Positions 37,202-46,223 of a stretch of 64,000 bases of DNA are shown here, one piece after another; position 1 is the stretch's first letter; every line of letters begins with the position of its first letter. The translations under genes were made by a program, and so were the position numbers. The notes under the pieces were generated by a model that searched no databases, was not told the DNA's origin, and saw only the letters and a program-made list of their open reading frames with translations. Source of the DNA: Burkholderiales bacterium (GTDB lineage: Bacteria > Pseudomonadota > Gammaproteobacteria > Burkholderiales > SG8-39); the NCBI GenBank assembly GCA_027493935.1, contig JAOSJV010000010.1, positions 611,930 to 675,929 on the forward strand. Direction: 5' to 3'.

Positions 37202-38815
37202 GCACTGCCTCCCTGCGCTTCGGCCGCGCCGCGCGCCGCACTGCCGCGGGCGGCAGTGCGGCGAGCACGCGGCGGAAGTCCTCGATCTCCGCTTCGAGCC
37301 GCGCGCGCTCCCCGGCGGCCGCCCATGCCACCCGCACGCGTTCGCGGGGGTACCGACACACGCAGGTGGGGTTCGCGCTCGCCCTCAACCTTTGCGCGGT
37401 CCAGCGGTTCCCGTGGCGATAATAGCAGCCGTCCTCGGCGCAGCCGGTCACCACGACGCCGTCGGCGCCCGCCCGCAGCGCATAGTCGATGAACGAGGGC
37501 GGCAGCTGCCCGGTGCAGAGCAGGCTCACCACGCCCGTGTCGGCCCGGGCGAGCCCGTGCACGTCGACCGCGCGGTCGCAGCCGAACACCAGCACGCGCG
37601 GCCGGCCGGCAAGCCCGGCGAGCACGCGCTCGGTCTCGCGGCGCATCGCCGCGAGCGGAAGCTGCGGCATGTCGATGCCAGTGACGAGCTCGGCGACCGT
37701 GCGGAACGGCGTCGACGACGGACACGCGCCGGCGCAGATGCCGCAGCCGGTGCAGAGCTCGGGCAGCACGCGCGCGAGCCCGGCCCCGCGCCGCCCGTCG
37801 GCACGCGGCTCCACCACCACGGCGCCGAAGGGCAGTCGGCGAAGCACCGGCCGCAGCCGTTGCAGTTCAGCGGATCGACCCGCGCGACCGGCTCGCGCCG
37901 CGCGCCCACGAGCCAGGGCAGCGCCGCCAGGCCGAGCGTTCCGGCCGCCGCCATGATCCACAGTGCGACCGGTGTGGTGGCCTCCATCAGCGGATGGATG
38001 AAGAGCAAGTACCAATCGACCGTGACGGCCCCCGGCACGGCGCCGTAGTCCGGCGGCGGCATGCTCGTCGCCGGGCGGGCGACCGCCAGCACGAGAAGCA
38101 TCGCGAGCGTGCCGAGCGCGAGCGCGCGCGCCGGCGCGACGTCCGCGCGCGTCACGCGCTGGATGTGCAGCCACATGCCGAAGAGCAGCGTGAGCGGAAT
38201 CGCGACGTGCAGGAACGCGAGCAGCGCGTAGAACCGGTCGGTCATCTGGCCGCCGGAGAGGAAGTTGCGCACCGTCGCCAGGCCGAAGAGCGGCAGCGCG
38301 TCGAACCACTCCGCGGTGGCGATCAGGCTCCACTGCGCGAGCTGGTCGCCGACCAGCCAGTAACCGCCGATGCCGGAGGCGTACAGGAACCAGATCAGGA
38401 CGACCCCGGTCACCCACGCGAACCAGCGCGGCCCGGTGAGGCGGCCGGCGAGGAGCTCGCGCGCAAGGTGCAGCGCGGTGACGGCGACGAAGCTGTCGGC
38501 GGCATAGCGATGCAGGCTGCGGGCTGCCGAGCCGATCGCGGTCGCCGAGAGCGCGTCGATCGAGCGGTAGGCGCCGGCCGCAGTGCCCTCGAACACGACG
38601 TACAGGTAGAGTCCGCTCGCGAGCATCACCCAGAAGAACAGGAACCCGAGCGCGCCGAGGTGCCGCAGCGGATTTGCGCGCGCGCCGAACGCGGCGTCGA
38701 GTGCGCCCTCGAGGCCCTCCCACGCGCGCCACAGCGCAGGCCACGGCGGGCGGGAACCCGCGCCGGGCGTTGTGCGGAGGGTATCGGCGGACATCGGTCG
38801 GTCACACCCGGACAT
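37194..38815 (-). CDS. Cytochrome b - 2x4Fe-4S ferredoxin - MvhD-like fusion protein (frameshift)
   Basis: About 540 residues. Residues ~45-300 are a cytochrome b domain with two 14-spaced histidine pairs (H102/H116 and H203/H217). Next come two 4Fe-4S motifs (CNGCGRCFADCP at ~318-329 and CTGCGICAGACP). The C-terminus is MvhD/FlpD-like (VLVFGCDRAV, LLCTGQLPPSFIDYALRAGADGV, GCAEDGCYYRHGN). The frame breaks near 37823-37826 (CCC should be CCCC) inside the first ferredoxin motif. MvhD normally links hydrogenase to heterodisulfide reductase; here it is joined to a quinol-reactive cytochrome. No signal peptide. Confidence 0.82.
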
Positions 38816-38887
38816 CGGCGCGGGGCTTCGATCACGCCCGGCGCTGCATCGCCCTCAGGACGGGTGCAGCGGCGCCCGCGCCGGCCG

Positions 38888-39392
38888 TTACAGCACGAAC
38901 ACGAAGCCGCCCTTGCCGGCGTTGAAATCGATGACGAGCACCTTTCCCGGTGCGAGGTCGACCGTCTGCTCGGCGGCGTACGTGAACGCGCCGTCCGGCC
39001 CGTCGGCGAGCCGCGCCCTGAAGGTGTGCCGGCCCGCGGGGATCGGCGTGCGCCGGTAGACGGTCGCCGCGCCGTCGCGCTTCAGGCCGGCCGGCGCCGC
39101 GGTGATCGCGTAGAGCGGCACGCCGTCCATCTCGATCTCGACCTTGACCGGCGAGCGCTCGCGGGGGCATACGGTCTTCACCCGCATGTTCGGCGGGAGT
39201 TTCGCGAGCTCCTCCTCGCTGCGCTCGCGGCACGGCGCGATCGGCTGCGCGCCGTGGCTGAACGAGAGGCGCACCAGCGCCCGGTCGCTCGGCAGCACCT
39301 GGAACACGGGGGTAGCTGGAGAAGTACCCGATCGCCGCGCCGAACGCGACGTACAGCAGCGCCTGGATCCCGTAGCGCAGCACTGCATTCAT
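38888..39392 (-). CDS. Single-helix membrane-anchored protein in the cytochrome b operon (frameshift)
   Basis: About 167 residues. An N-terminal helix (YGIQALLYVAFGAAIGYF) is followed by a probably periplasmic beta-rich domain (VRLSFSHGAQ, PPNMRVKTVCPRERSPVKVEIEMDG, YRRTPIPAGRHTFRARLADG, GKVLVIDFNAGKGGFVFVL). The frame breaks at G5 39307-39311; removing one base reads FSSYPVFQVLPSDRALVRL. ATG 39392 overlaps the stop of the upstream cytochrome b fusion by 4 bp. Family not recognised; probably an accessory subunit. Confidence 0.6.
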
Positions 39393-41325
39393 GCGCTACC
39401 TCCCAGGCGCACCATCTCGGTCTCCTCGGAGGCGAGCTGCGGCGCGAGCCGGAATGCGTCGGAGAAGCAGTCGTACTCGCTCAGGCCATGTGCCATGAAC
39501 GCCGGCCGCGCCGCGTGCACCATGCCGGCCGAGCCGCAGGCGTAGATCTGATGTGCCGACAGGTCCGGGAAATCCTGCAGGATCGCCTCGTGCACCAGCC
39601 CGGTGCGGCCGGTCCAGTTGTCCTCCGGTCGCGGCTCGGACAGCACCGGCACGAACTTGAAATTCGGCAGGCGCCGCTCCCATTCGCGCGGCAGGTCCGG
39701 CAGGTACAGGTCGCGCAGGCTGCGCACGCCCCAGTAGAGGTACATCCCGCGCTTCAGCCCGCGGTGGATGGCGTGCTCGATCATGCTCTTCACCGGCGCG
39801 AAGCCGGTCGCACCGGCGACGAAGATGATCGGCTTGTCGCTGTCCTCGCGCAGGAAGAACGAGCCGAGCGGACCTTCGAAGCGAAGCGTGTCGCCGACCT
39901 TCATCTCGTTGAATACGTGAGTGGTGAACTTCCCGCCCGGGATCAGCCGGATCTGCAGCTCGATCAGCTCGCGCTCGTGCGGTGCGGTCGCGAACGAGAA
40001 GCTGCGCTTCTCGCCCTCCGGCAGCAGGATATCGATGTACTGCCCGGCGTAGAAGCGCGGCGTCTCCTCGCCCTGACACCTGAGGAAAACCTGCATGATG
40101 TCGTGCGAGAGCCGGTTCATCTTGACCACGCGCGCGGTGTGGATGCGCGCCGGCGCCAGGCCGGGCGTCGCCACCGGCGTGTATTGGACCTCGATGTCCG
40201 ATTTCGGCGTGCATACGCAGAGCAGCGCCCAGCCGCGCGCGCGCCCTCGCTGGTGAGAAACGCCTCCTGGTAGTCGCCGTGCTCGACCTCGCCTTGCATG
40301 ATCCGCGCCTTGCACGTCCCGCAGCCGCCGTTGCGGCAGTCGAACGGCACCGCGACGTCCTCGCGCAGCGCGGCGTCCAGCACGAACTCACCGTCGCGGA
40401 TCGCGATGATCCGGTTGTCCGGGTGGATCAGCATGTGGAACGCCTCCTTGCGCATGCGCTTCGGCGGCAGCCACGGCGTGAGGAAGGCGAGCAACGTCAG
40501 ACCGCCGACGAGATACCACACCCCGGCGGGGGTCCAGCGCTGCAGCAGCGCATACACCGGCAGATAGAACCAGTCGAGCTCGACCGAGCTCACCGCAACC
40601 GAGAGATCGGCCTGCCCGCCCTGGCTGTGCACCGGCTTCACCAGCGCGAGCACGACCAGGGCGACGATCGCGTACGCGGAGAGCACGCGCGGCGGCATGA
40701 TCTTCGCGCTCGGCACGCGCTGCGTGTGGATCCAGAGCACGGCCAGCACGCCGAGCGGCAGCCCGATGTGGATGAAGGAGAGCAGCGAGAACAGCCGGTC
40801 GTTCACCGCGCCCTCGAAGATGAAATTGCGGATCAGGGTGCCGCCGAAGACCGGCAGCACGTCGAGCCACTCGGCGGTGGTGACGGTGACGAACTGCGCG
40901 AGCCTGTCCCACGGCAGCATGTAGCCGTTCACGCCGCTCGCGTAAACCAGCCACAGGGCGATCACGCCGCTCACCCACGAGAACCAGCGGAAGCTGCGGT
41001 AATGGTCGAACGTGAAGTGGCGCGCGACGTGCAGCAGCATGGTGAGCACCATCGCGTCGGACGCGTACCGGTGCACGCTGCGCATGACGCCGCCGAACCA
41101 CCATTGCTCGCGCGAGAGGTACTCGACCGACTGGTAGGCCTCGTCGACGCCGGTCTTGAAGAACGCGTAGACGATCAGCCCGGTCAGCACCACGACCCAG
41201 ACCATCAGGTAGGAGAGCGCGCCGAGATGGTACAGCGGGTTCATGCGCTCGCCGAAGACGCGGTTGAACACCGCATCGGCGCGGTGGAACAGCCACTGCC
41301 CGGTCTTCTGGATCAGCCGCAGCAC
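39389..41325 (-). CDS. Cytochrome b - 2Fe-2S ferredoxin - FAD/NAD(P) reductase fusion protein (frameshift)
   Basis: About 645 residues. Cytochrome b domain with bis-histidine pairs H85/H99 and H186/H200, then a plant-type 2Fe-2S domain (FDCRNGGCGTCKARIM, C330/C335/C338, fourth Cys in WALLC). It ends with a ferredoxin-NADP reductase module: FAD loop FYAGQYIDIL and RSFSFATAP, GPLGSFFLR, NAD region VAGATGFAPVKSM and YACGSAGMV. The frame breaks near 40243-40249 (GGG should be GGGG, reading SEGRARGWALLC). It could move electrons between NAD(P)H and quinone/cytochrome. I recall a cytochrome b/b6-flavin/NAD fusion described from Candidatus Accumulibacter, a plausible relative. It is the first gene of a six-gene operon behind an Fnr-type box. 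Confidence 0.85.
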
Positions 41326-41414
41326 TTCTTCGGTGTCTCCGGTCTTCCCGCCCGCGCCTGCCGCGCCGAGGCGATTTCTTGCCGCATGCTACCGGTCCGC
41401 GTGCCGGCCCGGCC

Positions 41415-41428
41415 TTGATGTGGCTCAA
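41415..41428. promoter_or_regulatory. Fnr/Dnr box upstream of the cytochrome b fusion operon
   Basis: TTGAT-GTGG-CTCAA, one mismatch from the Fnr consensus, centred ~96 bp before ATG 41325. It is the best candidate operator for the operon 41325-34567. Confidence 0.65.
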
Positions 41429-41463
41429 GAGCCGTCGGCGAAAAAACCTTTCCCGCTAAGAGG

Positions 41464-42393
41464 TTAACCCGCAGCCGGCGGGCTCAGCGGACGGCCTGGC
41501 CCCCCGCCGGCCGCCAGGCGGTCGGCGCGGCGGCGCTTGCGGATCTCGTGCCACAGGAACCACGTCCCGCCGAGCAGCATCAGGACGAAGGTGACGATCG
41601 AGCTCACCTCCGACCATTGGAACCGGTAGGCGCCGGCCCGCGGATCGTACACGGTGCAGAGGATCCGGATGCGCTCGATCACGTCGCCGAGCGACTGCGT
41701 CGGCATCGGCTTGCCGGTGACCAGCCGCTGCAGCGGGTCGATGAACAGCGGCAGCGCGAACTCCTCGCCGTAGACCTGCCGGAAGACGCGCCCCTCGGCG
41801 TCGACGATCGTGGTCTGCGTCACGTGGTCGAAGCCGGCGGGGGTCGCGACGTACTGGAACCCGAAGTCCGCGGTGAGCTGCGGGATCTGCTTGTCGAACG
41901 GCGAGAGGAACTCCCATTGCGGATCGTCGATGCCGTAGCGCCGCGCGAAGTCGCGCATCGCCTCCGGCGAGTCGTACGGCAGGTTGAAGCCGATCGAGAC
42001 GACGTTGAAGGTGCCCGGGCCGAGCGCGCGCTGCGCGGCGCGGATCGCCTTGGCGAGGCGCGCGGTCGTGGTCGGACACGCCGAGAAGCAGCCGGTGTAG
42101 ACGAAGTTCACCACCAGCGGCTTGCCGCGGTAGGCGGCGAGCCGTACCTGCTTCCCGTCGCGATCCCGGAAGGCGTAATCGCCGACCGGCGTGCCGATCA
42201 CGCTCTGGCTGAATTCGAGCGCCCGGTCGGGGTCGAACGACTTCGCGCCGGATGCGTCGCCCACGACGTTGGCTGCGAGCGCCGGCGCGGTGCACAGCGC
42301 GAGCGCGCAGCAGAGGACGCGAAGAGCTTCGCCCGCCTTCGCGAGGAGGCGCTTCCGCGAAGCGGACGCGGTGGCCGGAGCGGCGCCACGCAC
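41464..42393 (-). CDS. SCO1/SenC-family copper chaperone with C-terminal membrane helix
   Basis: About 309 residues from GTG 42393 (start uncertain). A signal peptide (VLCCALALCTAPALA) is followed by a thioredoxin-fold SCO domain with the copper motif CFSAC in NFVYTGCFSACPTT and the His in AGFDHVTQTTI. A C-terminal helix (IVTFVLMLLGGTWFLWHEI) is unusual for SCO proteins, which are normally anchored at the N-terminus. It probably delivers copper to the CuA site of the oxidase at 45278-45835, encoded upstream in the same operon. Confidence 0.85.
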   Translation of the reverse strand: MRGAAPATASASRKRLLAKAGEALRVLCCALALCTAPALAANVVGDASGAKSFDPDRALEFSQSVIGTPVGDYAFRDRDGKQVRLAAYRGKPLVVNFVYTGCFSACPTTTARLAKAIRAAQRALGPGTFNVVSIGFNLPYDSPEAMRDFARRYGIDDPQWEFLSPFDKQIPQLTADFGFQYVATPAGFDHVTQTTIVDAEGRVFRQVYGEEFALPLFIDPLQRLVTGKPMPTQSLGDVIERIRILCTVYDPRAGAYRFQWSEVSSIVTFVLMLLGGTWFLWHEIRKRRRADRLAAGGGPGRPLSPPAAG

Positions 42394-42464
42394 GGCCCCG
42401 TCGCCTCCGGCGACGCCCTTCCTCCGGGGGTGGGCAAAGCCGTCCCATCGCGGCTCGCGCTCCT

Positions 42465-43394
42465 CTATCCGGCGAGCGCCGCGTCGACGATCCCTGCCGA
42501 AAGGAGCACGGTGAGCTGCACGAGCGACGCGAAGAAGTTGCCGAGCGCCCGCTTGCGGGTGGGATTCGCGGCGAGCCGCAGGCTCATGAGCACAAAGAGC
42601 GCCCCGCCCGCCGCCGCGCCAGCGCCGTAGATCCAGCCCATGCCGTACGCCAGCGGCACGAATGACAGCGCGACGAGCGCGAGAGTGTGCGCGAGGATCG
42701 CAAGCGCACAGGCGCGGTCGCCGACCACCACCGGGAGCATCGGCACGCCGGCGGCCGCGTAATCGTCGCGGCACACCATCGCCAGGCTCCAGAAGTGCGG
42801 CGGCGTCCACAGGAACAGCACCACCGCCAGGACAAGCGGCACTGCCGGCAGGCCGTCGGGCACGACCGCCGCGGCGCCCGCCAGCACTGCGAAGCTGCCT
42901 GCCAGCCCGCCGATCACGATGTTCCACCACGTCCGGCGCTTGAGCCAGACGGTGTAGACCACCGCGTAGACGAACGCGCCGAGGAAGGTGTAGAGCGCAG
43001 CGAGCCAGTTGGTCGCGAGCGCCGCCGCGGCCACCGATGCCACGGTGAGCGCCGCGAGCAGCGCCGGGAAGCGGCGGTCGTGCGCGAGCGCGCCAGTCAC
43101 GAACGGGCGCGTCATGGTGCGCTTCATGCGCGCGTCGAGATCGCGCTCGTACCACTGGTTGAAGCCGCCGGCGGCGGCCGCGGACACGAACACTGCCAGG
43201 CCGAGCACCGCGATCTGCCAGCCCGCGGGCGCCGCGCCGGGGGTCATCGCGAGCCCGGCGAGGGCGGTGAACCCGATGACGACCCCGATGCGCAACTTGA
43301 ACAGCCCGACCACCGTCGCAGCCGCGGCGAGCGCCCGATGGGGGGCCCGCCCGGCGCCGGCCCCGGAAGGTGCGGTTTCGGTGAAGCTTGCCAT
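42465..43394 (-). CDS. ctaB: Protoheme IX farnesyltransferase (heme O synthase)
   Basis: 309 residues, UbiA-type prenyltransferase with about nine helices. The polyprenyl-diphosphate motif is GGFNQWYERDLDARMKRTMTRP. YTVWLKRRTWWNIVIGG and WTPPHFWSLAMVCRDDYAAAGVPMLP are characteristic of CtaB. It converts heme B to heme O, the precursor of heme A made by CtaA (46217-47351). Lies 139 bp after the oxidase subunit I gene. Confidence 0.95.
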   Translation of the reverse strand: MASFTETAPSGAGAGRAPHRALAAAATVVGLFKLRIGVVIGFTALAGLAMTPGAAPAGWQIAVLGLAVFVSAAAAGGFNQWYERDLDARMKRTMTRPFVTGALAHDRRFPALLAALTVASVAAAALATNWLAALYTFLGAFVYAVVYTVWLKRRTWWNIVIGGLAGSFAVLAGAAAVVPDGLPAVPLVLAVVLFLWTPPHFWSLAMVCRDDYAAAGVPMLPVVVGDRACALAILAHTLALVALSFVPLAYGMGWIYGAGAAAGGALFVLMSLRLAANPTRKRALGNFFASLVQLTVLLSAGIVDAALAG

Positions 43395-43476
43395 CTCCGC
43401 ATCTCCTGTGTGGTGCTCCCGTTCCCGTCCGCAGAGCTGCGCTCGCGGGGGACTTGCCCGCCCCCCTCTCGCGCGA

Positions 43477-43500
43477 GATCCCCGCTTGCGTGGGGATGAC
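43477..43500. repeat. Single unit of the REP-like hairpin repeat
   Basis: GATCCCCGCTTGCGTGGGGATGAC, with stem ATCCCC/GGGGAT. It has the same core as the paired repeat at 3337-3405 and lies between ctaB and the oxidase subunit I gene. Confidence 0.6.
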
Positions 43501-43533
43501 GCTGCGCGCGCGGCTGTCGCCGCTTGCGCAGCG

Positions 43534-45262
43534 TCACTTCAGCGGCCAGACGGTGGACAGGTACTTCCAGTTGATGAAGTAGTACAGCACGAAGGCCACC
43601 AGGAACACGATCGCCAGGACGAACGTGCCCGAGGCGGACCAGGCGTGCGTGCCCACGCCGCCGGTCCCGGTGAGCGATGCGGCCACCGAACCGGTCGGCG
43701 CCGGCGCGACGCCATCGCGCGCCCGCACGTGCTGGAAGCCGGGCGTCTCGATCTTCTTGCCGAGGAACACCGAGTAGACGGTGACCAGCAGGTACATCGC
43801 ACCGCCCACGACCGCGAGCACACCGCCGATCCCCATCAGTCCGATCATCAGCCACGCGGTGCCGGGGGAACTCGAAACCGAGCGGGTTGCCGGAGAAGGC
43901 GACGTCCCAGTGCCGGCGCGGTACGCCGAGCGTGCCCGCGCCCATCATGAACAGCGAGAACACCGTCATGCCCAGACCGAACACGTAGGGCTGCCACTTG
44001 GCCACCCCCGGGAACGCCATCTCGCGCCGGAAGAGCACCGGGATGAGGAAGTAGGTGATCCCCATGAAGGCCATGGTCGTACCGAGCACGACCGTCGCGT
44101 GGAAGTGGCCCGGCACGTAGAACGTGTTGTGCATGATCAGGTTCAGCTGCTCGGTGCCGAGGATCACCCCGGAGATCCCGCCGAGGAAGCCGAAGCCGAT
44201 GATGCTGATGAAGATCGACGAGAACACCGGGTTGCCCCACGGCGCCTTGCGCAGCCACTCGAACAGGCCCTTGTTGAAGCCCTTCTGGCGCTGCGCCACC
44301 TCGATCGCCCCCGGCACCGTCAGGCCGTGCACCATCGACGCCAGCACGGCGAGGTAGAACGCGTAGCTCGTGTTGAGGATCTTCCACTTCGAGGTGAGGC
44401 CCGGATCGGCCAGCAGGTGGTGCGCGCTCGCGATCGTGATGAACAGGATGTAGAGCAGGAAAGCCGTGCGGCTCACCTTCTCGCTCATCGGCTTGGCGCC
44501 GAACAGGATCGCCGCGCCCGCGTACCATACCGCCACGTGCGCCGACACGTTGATCTGCTGCGAGCTGTGGCCGAAGGCCCAGAAAATGTGGCGGTACATC
44601 AGCGAGTCGATGGTCGGCACCATCCCGATCGACCACAGGAAGGTCGGGATCAGGATGATGGCGCCGGAGGCGATCGTGAATACCGCGATGATCGCCGCGG
44701 TGAGCGCGCCGAAGGTGACGAGCGGCACCGAGCCGTTGTAGGTGCGCTCGGATTTGCCCACCGCCAAGGTGGCGAAGAAAACGAAGCAGCCGATCAGGGC
44801 GCCGACCGCGAACAGGATCAGCCCGAGATAGAACGTCCAGTGCGCGCCCATCGGCGCGTAGGCCGTGAACATCACGCTCGAGTCCTGGCGTACGAACACC
44901 GCATAGTTGTTCATCAGCCAGCCGATCACCATCAGCCAGAAGCCGGCCCACGCCCAGCGCGGCGCCGCCAGCCGGCAGTTGAGCAGCGTCGAGCCGGCGA
45001 AGTACAGCACCGCGATCTCGAAGAAGATGATCCAGAACACGAGCATGTTCAGCCCGTGGCCGGTGAGCACCATGTAGAACGCGTCGGGCGCGAGCAGGTG
45101 CACCGTCTGCCAGCGGGTCAGCGTCACCAGCAGCGCGAGGATGCCGCCGACCAGCAGCGCGACCACGCCGACCACCGCGTTCCAGCGGATCAGCGCGTCG
45201 GCCGGCTGATGGAACTTGAGGCCCGTCGTCGGGCAGGTCCGGAACATTCGATTGACAGCCAT
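43534..45262 (-). CDS. Heme-copper oxidase subunit I with Gln at the helix-VI Tyr position (eNOR-like, frameshift)
   Basis: About 575 residues. Low-spin heme His H69 (LTGHGLNMLVFW), CuB ligands H232 and H281-H282 (ASAHHLLADPG), and heme ligands H386/H388 (VPGHFHATVV). Helix VI reads WAFGHSSQQINV: position H+4, the cross-linked Tyr in O2 reductases, is Gln236. As I recall, Gln here marks eNOR-type NO reductases. The frame breaks at G5 43864-43868; removing one base joins GFEFPGTAWLMIGLMG. It is paired with a CuA subunit and followed by heme O synthase and SCO. An O2 reductase with altered chemistry remains possible. Confidence 0.85.
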
Positions 45263-45277
45263 GGCCGCGCCTCCCTC

Positions 45278-45835
45278 TTACTTCTTGTCGGTGACGTACA
45301 GCTTGCTCACCATCGTGTGATGGTTGATGCCGCAGTACTCGTTGCAGATGATCGAGTACGTGCCCGCCTTGGTCGGCTGCACGGTGAGGATATGCTCGTA
45401 GTTCGGGTGCACCTGGATGTTGATGTTCTCCGGCTGCAGCGAGAAGCCGTGCAGCCAGTCGAGCGACATCAGGTGCAGGCGGTAGGTCTGGCCGGCCTCG
45501 AGCTCGAGGATCGGCTCCCACTGCCAGAGCCGGGCGACGAGATAGACGTCGCTGCCCGCGGGCGGCTTCACGACCGGGATCTTGACTTCGTTCAGCCCGG
45601 TCTCCTCGCGCACCTTGTACTTGCCGACCATCTCCTGCACCTTCGCCGTGAAGCCCTCCGGGGTGTTGCGGTAGGCCTCGTTCGAGAGGTTCTGCTTACC
45701 GAACACGTGCCAGTACGGCATCATGAAGAACAGGAACATGCACCAGACGAAAGCCATCAAGATCCAGGTGATCTCCACCTTCTCGATCGGCTCCTTCCAC
45801 CACAGCCGGTTGGACGGCGGCTGAATCGCGCTCAT
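45278..45835 (-). CDS. Heme-copper oxidase subunit II with CuA site
   Basis: 185 residues. One N-terminal transmembrane helix (ITWILMAFVWCMFLFFMMPYW), then a cupredoxin with a complete CuA site: His in DWLHGFSLQPENINIQ and CNEYCGINHHTM (C-x3-C-x3-H-x2-M). It accepts electrons from a soluble donor such as cytochrome c. The single-helix form is typical of B-family or eNOR-type enzymes rather than two-helix aa3 oxidases. It lies 15 bp before the subunit I gene. Confidence 0.92.
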   Translation of the reverse strand: MSAIQPPSNRLWWKEPIEKVEITWILMAFVWCMFLFFMMPYWHVFGKQNLSNEAYRNTPEGFTAKVQEMVGKYKVREETGLNEVKIPVVKPPAGSDVYLVARLWQWEPILELEAGQTYRLHLMSLDWLHGFSLQPENINIQVHPNYEHILTVQPTKAGTYSIICNEYCGINHHTMVSKLYVTDKK

Positions 45836-45872
45836 CTCGCTCTCCTATAGGACGTACGTTCGCCGCGCCGCT

Positions 45873-46049
45873 TCAGGGCGCGATGGGAACGCTGACGATT
45901 TCCATCACGCCCCAGATGAGGTACAGCACCGTCGGAACCACCACGCCGAGAAAGAGCAGCATCCACGGATTGTCGAGCAGCTGCTGCATGAACGGCTCGG
46001 GCTCTTCCGGGATCTCCTCGTACGCGAGCGGCTGGTTTTTCTCGGCCAT
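45873..46049 (-). CDS. 58-residue single-helix oxidase-associated subunit
   Basis: MAEKNQPLAYEEIPEEPEPF then a helix (WMLLFLGVVVPTVLYLIWGVMEIV). GGAGAGC precedes ATG 46049. It is the first gene of the oxidase operon, 37 bp before the CuA subunit. Small acidic N-terminus plus one helix is common for accessory subunits of such enzymes. Family name unknown. Confidence 0.7.
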   Translation of the reverse strand: MAEKNQPLAYEEIPEEPEPFMQQLLDNPWMLLFLGVVVPTVLYLIWGVMEIVSVPIAP

Positions 46050-46170
46050 GATTGCTCTCCTTTGCAGAAACGGTTCTTGCCCGCCGCCGGCCGCGCCGAT
46101 CGCATGCGACCAGCGTCCGCCTTGCGGCCTTTCGCTGCCGGAATCTACGGCACGCGACCCGCAGCCGAAT

Positions 46171-46184
46171 TTGATGTGACTCAA
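46171..46184. promoter_or_regulatory. Fnr/Dnr box 1 in the oxidase/ctaA divergent region
   Basis: TTGAT-GTGA-CTCAA, one mismatch from consensus, centred ~128 bp before ATG 46049. It is 39 bp from a second box, in the shared promoter region of the oxidase operon and ctaA. Confidence 0.65.
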
Positions 46185-46209
46185 ATAAACCCCAGTGCTG
46201 ATGGGCGGT

Positions 46210-46223
46210 TTGATCCATGTCAA
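46210..46223. promoter_or_regulatory. Fnr/Dnr box 2, overlapping the first possible ctaA start
   Basis: TTGAT-CCAT-GTCAA, one mismatch from consensus. It contains the ATG at 46217, which argues that ctaA either starts at GTG 46262 or that the site acts on the minus-strand operon. Confidence 0.6.
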
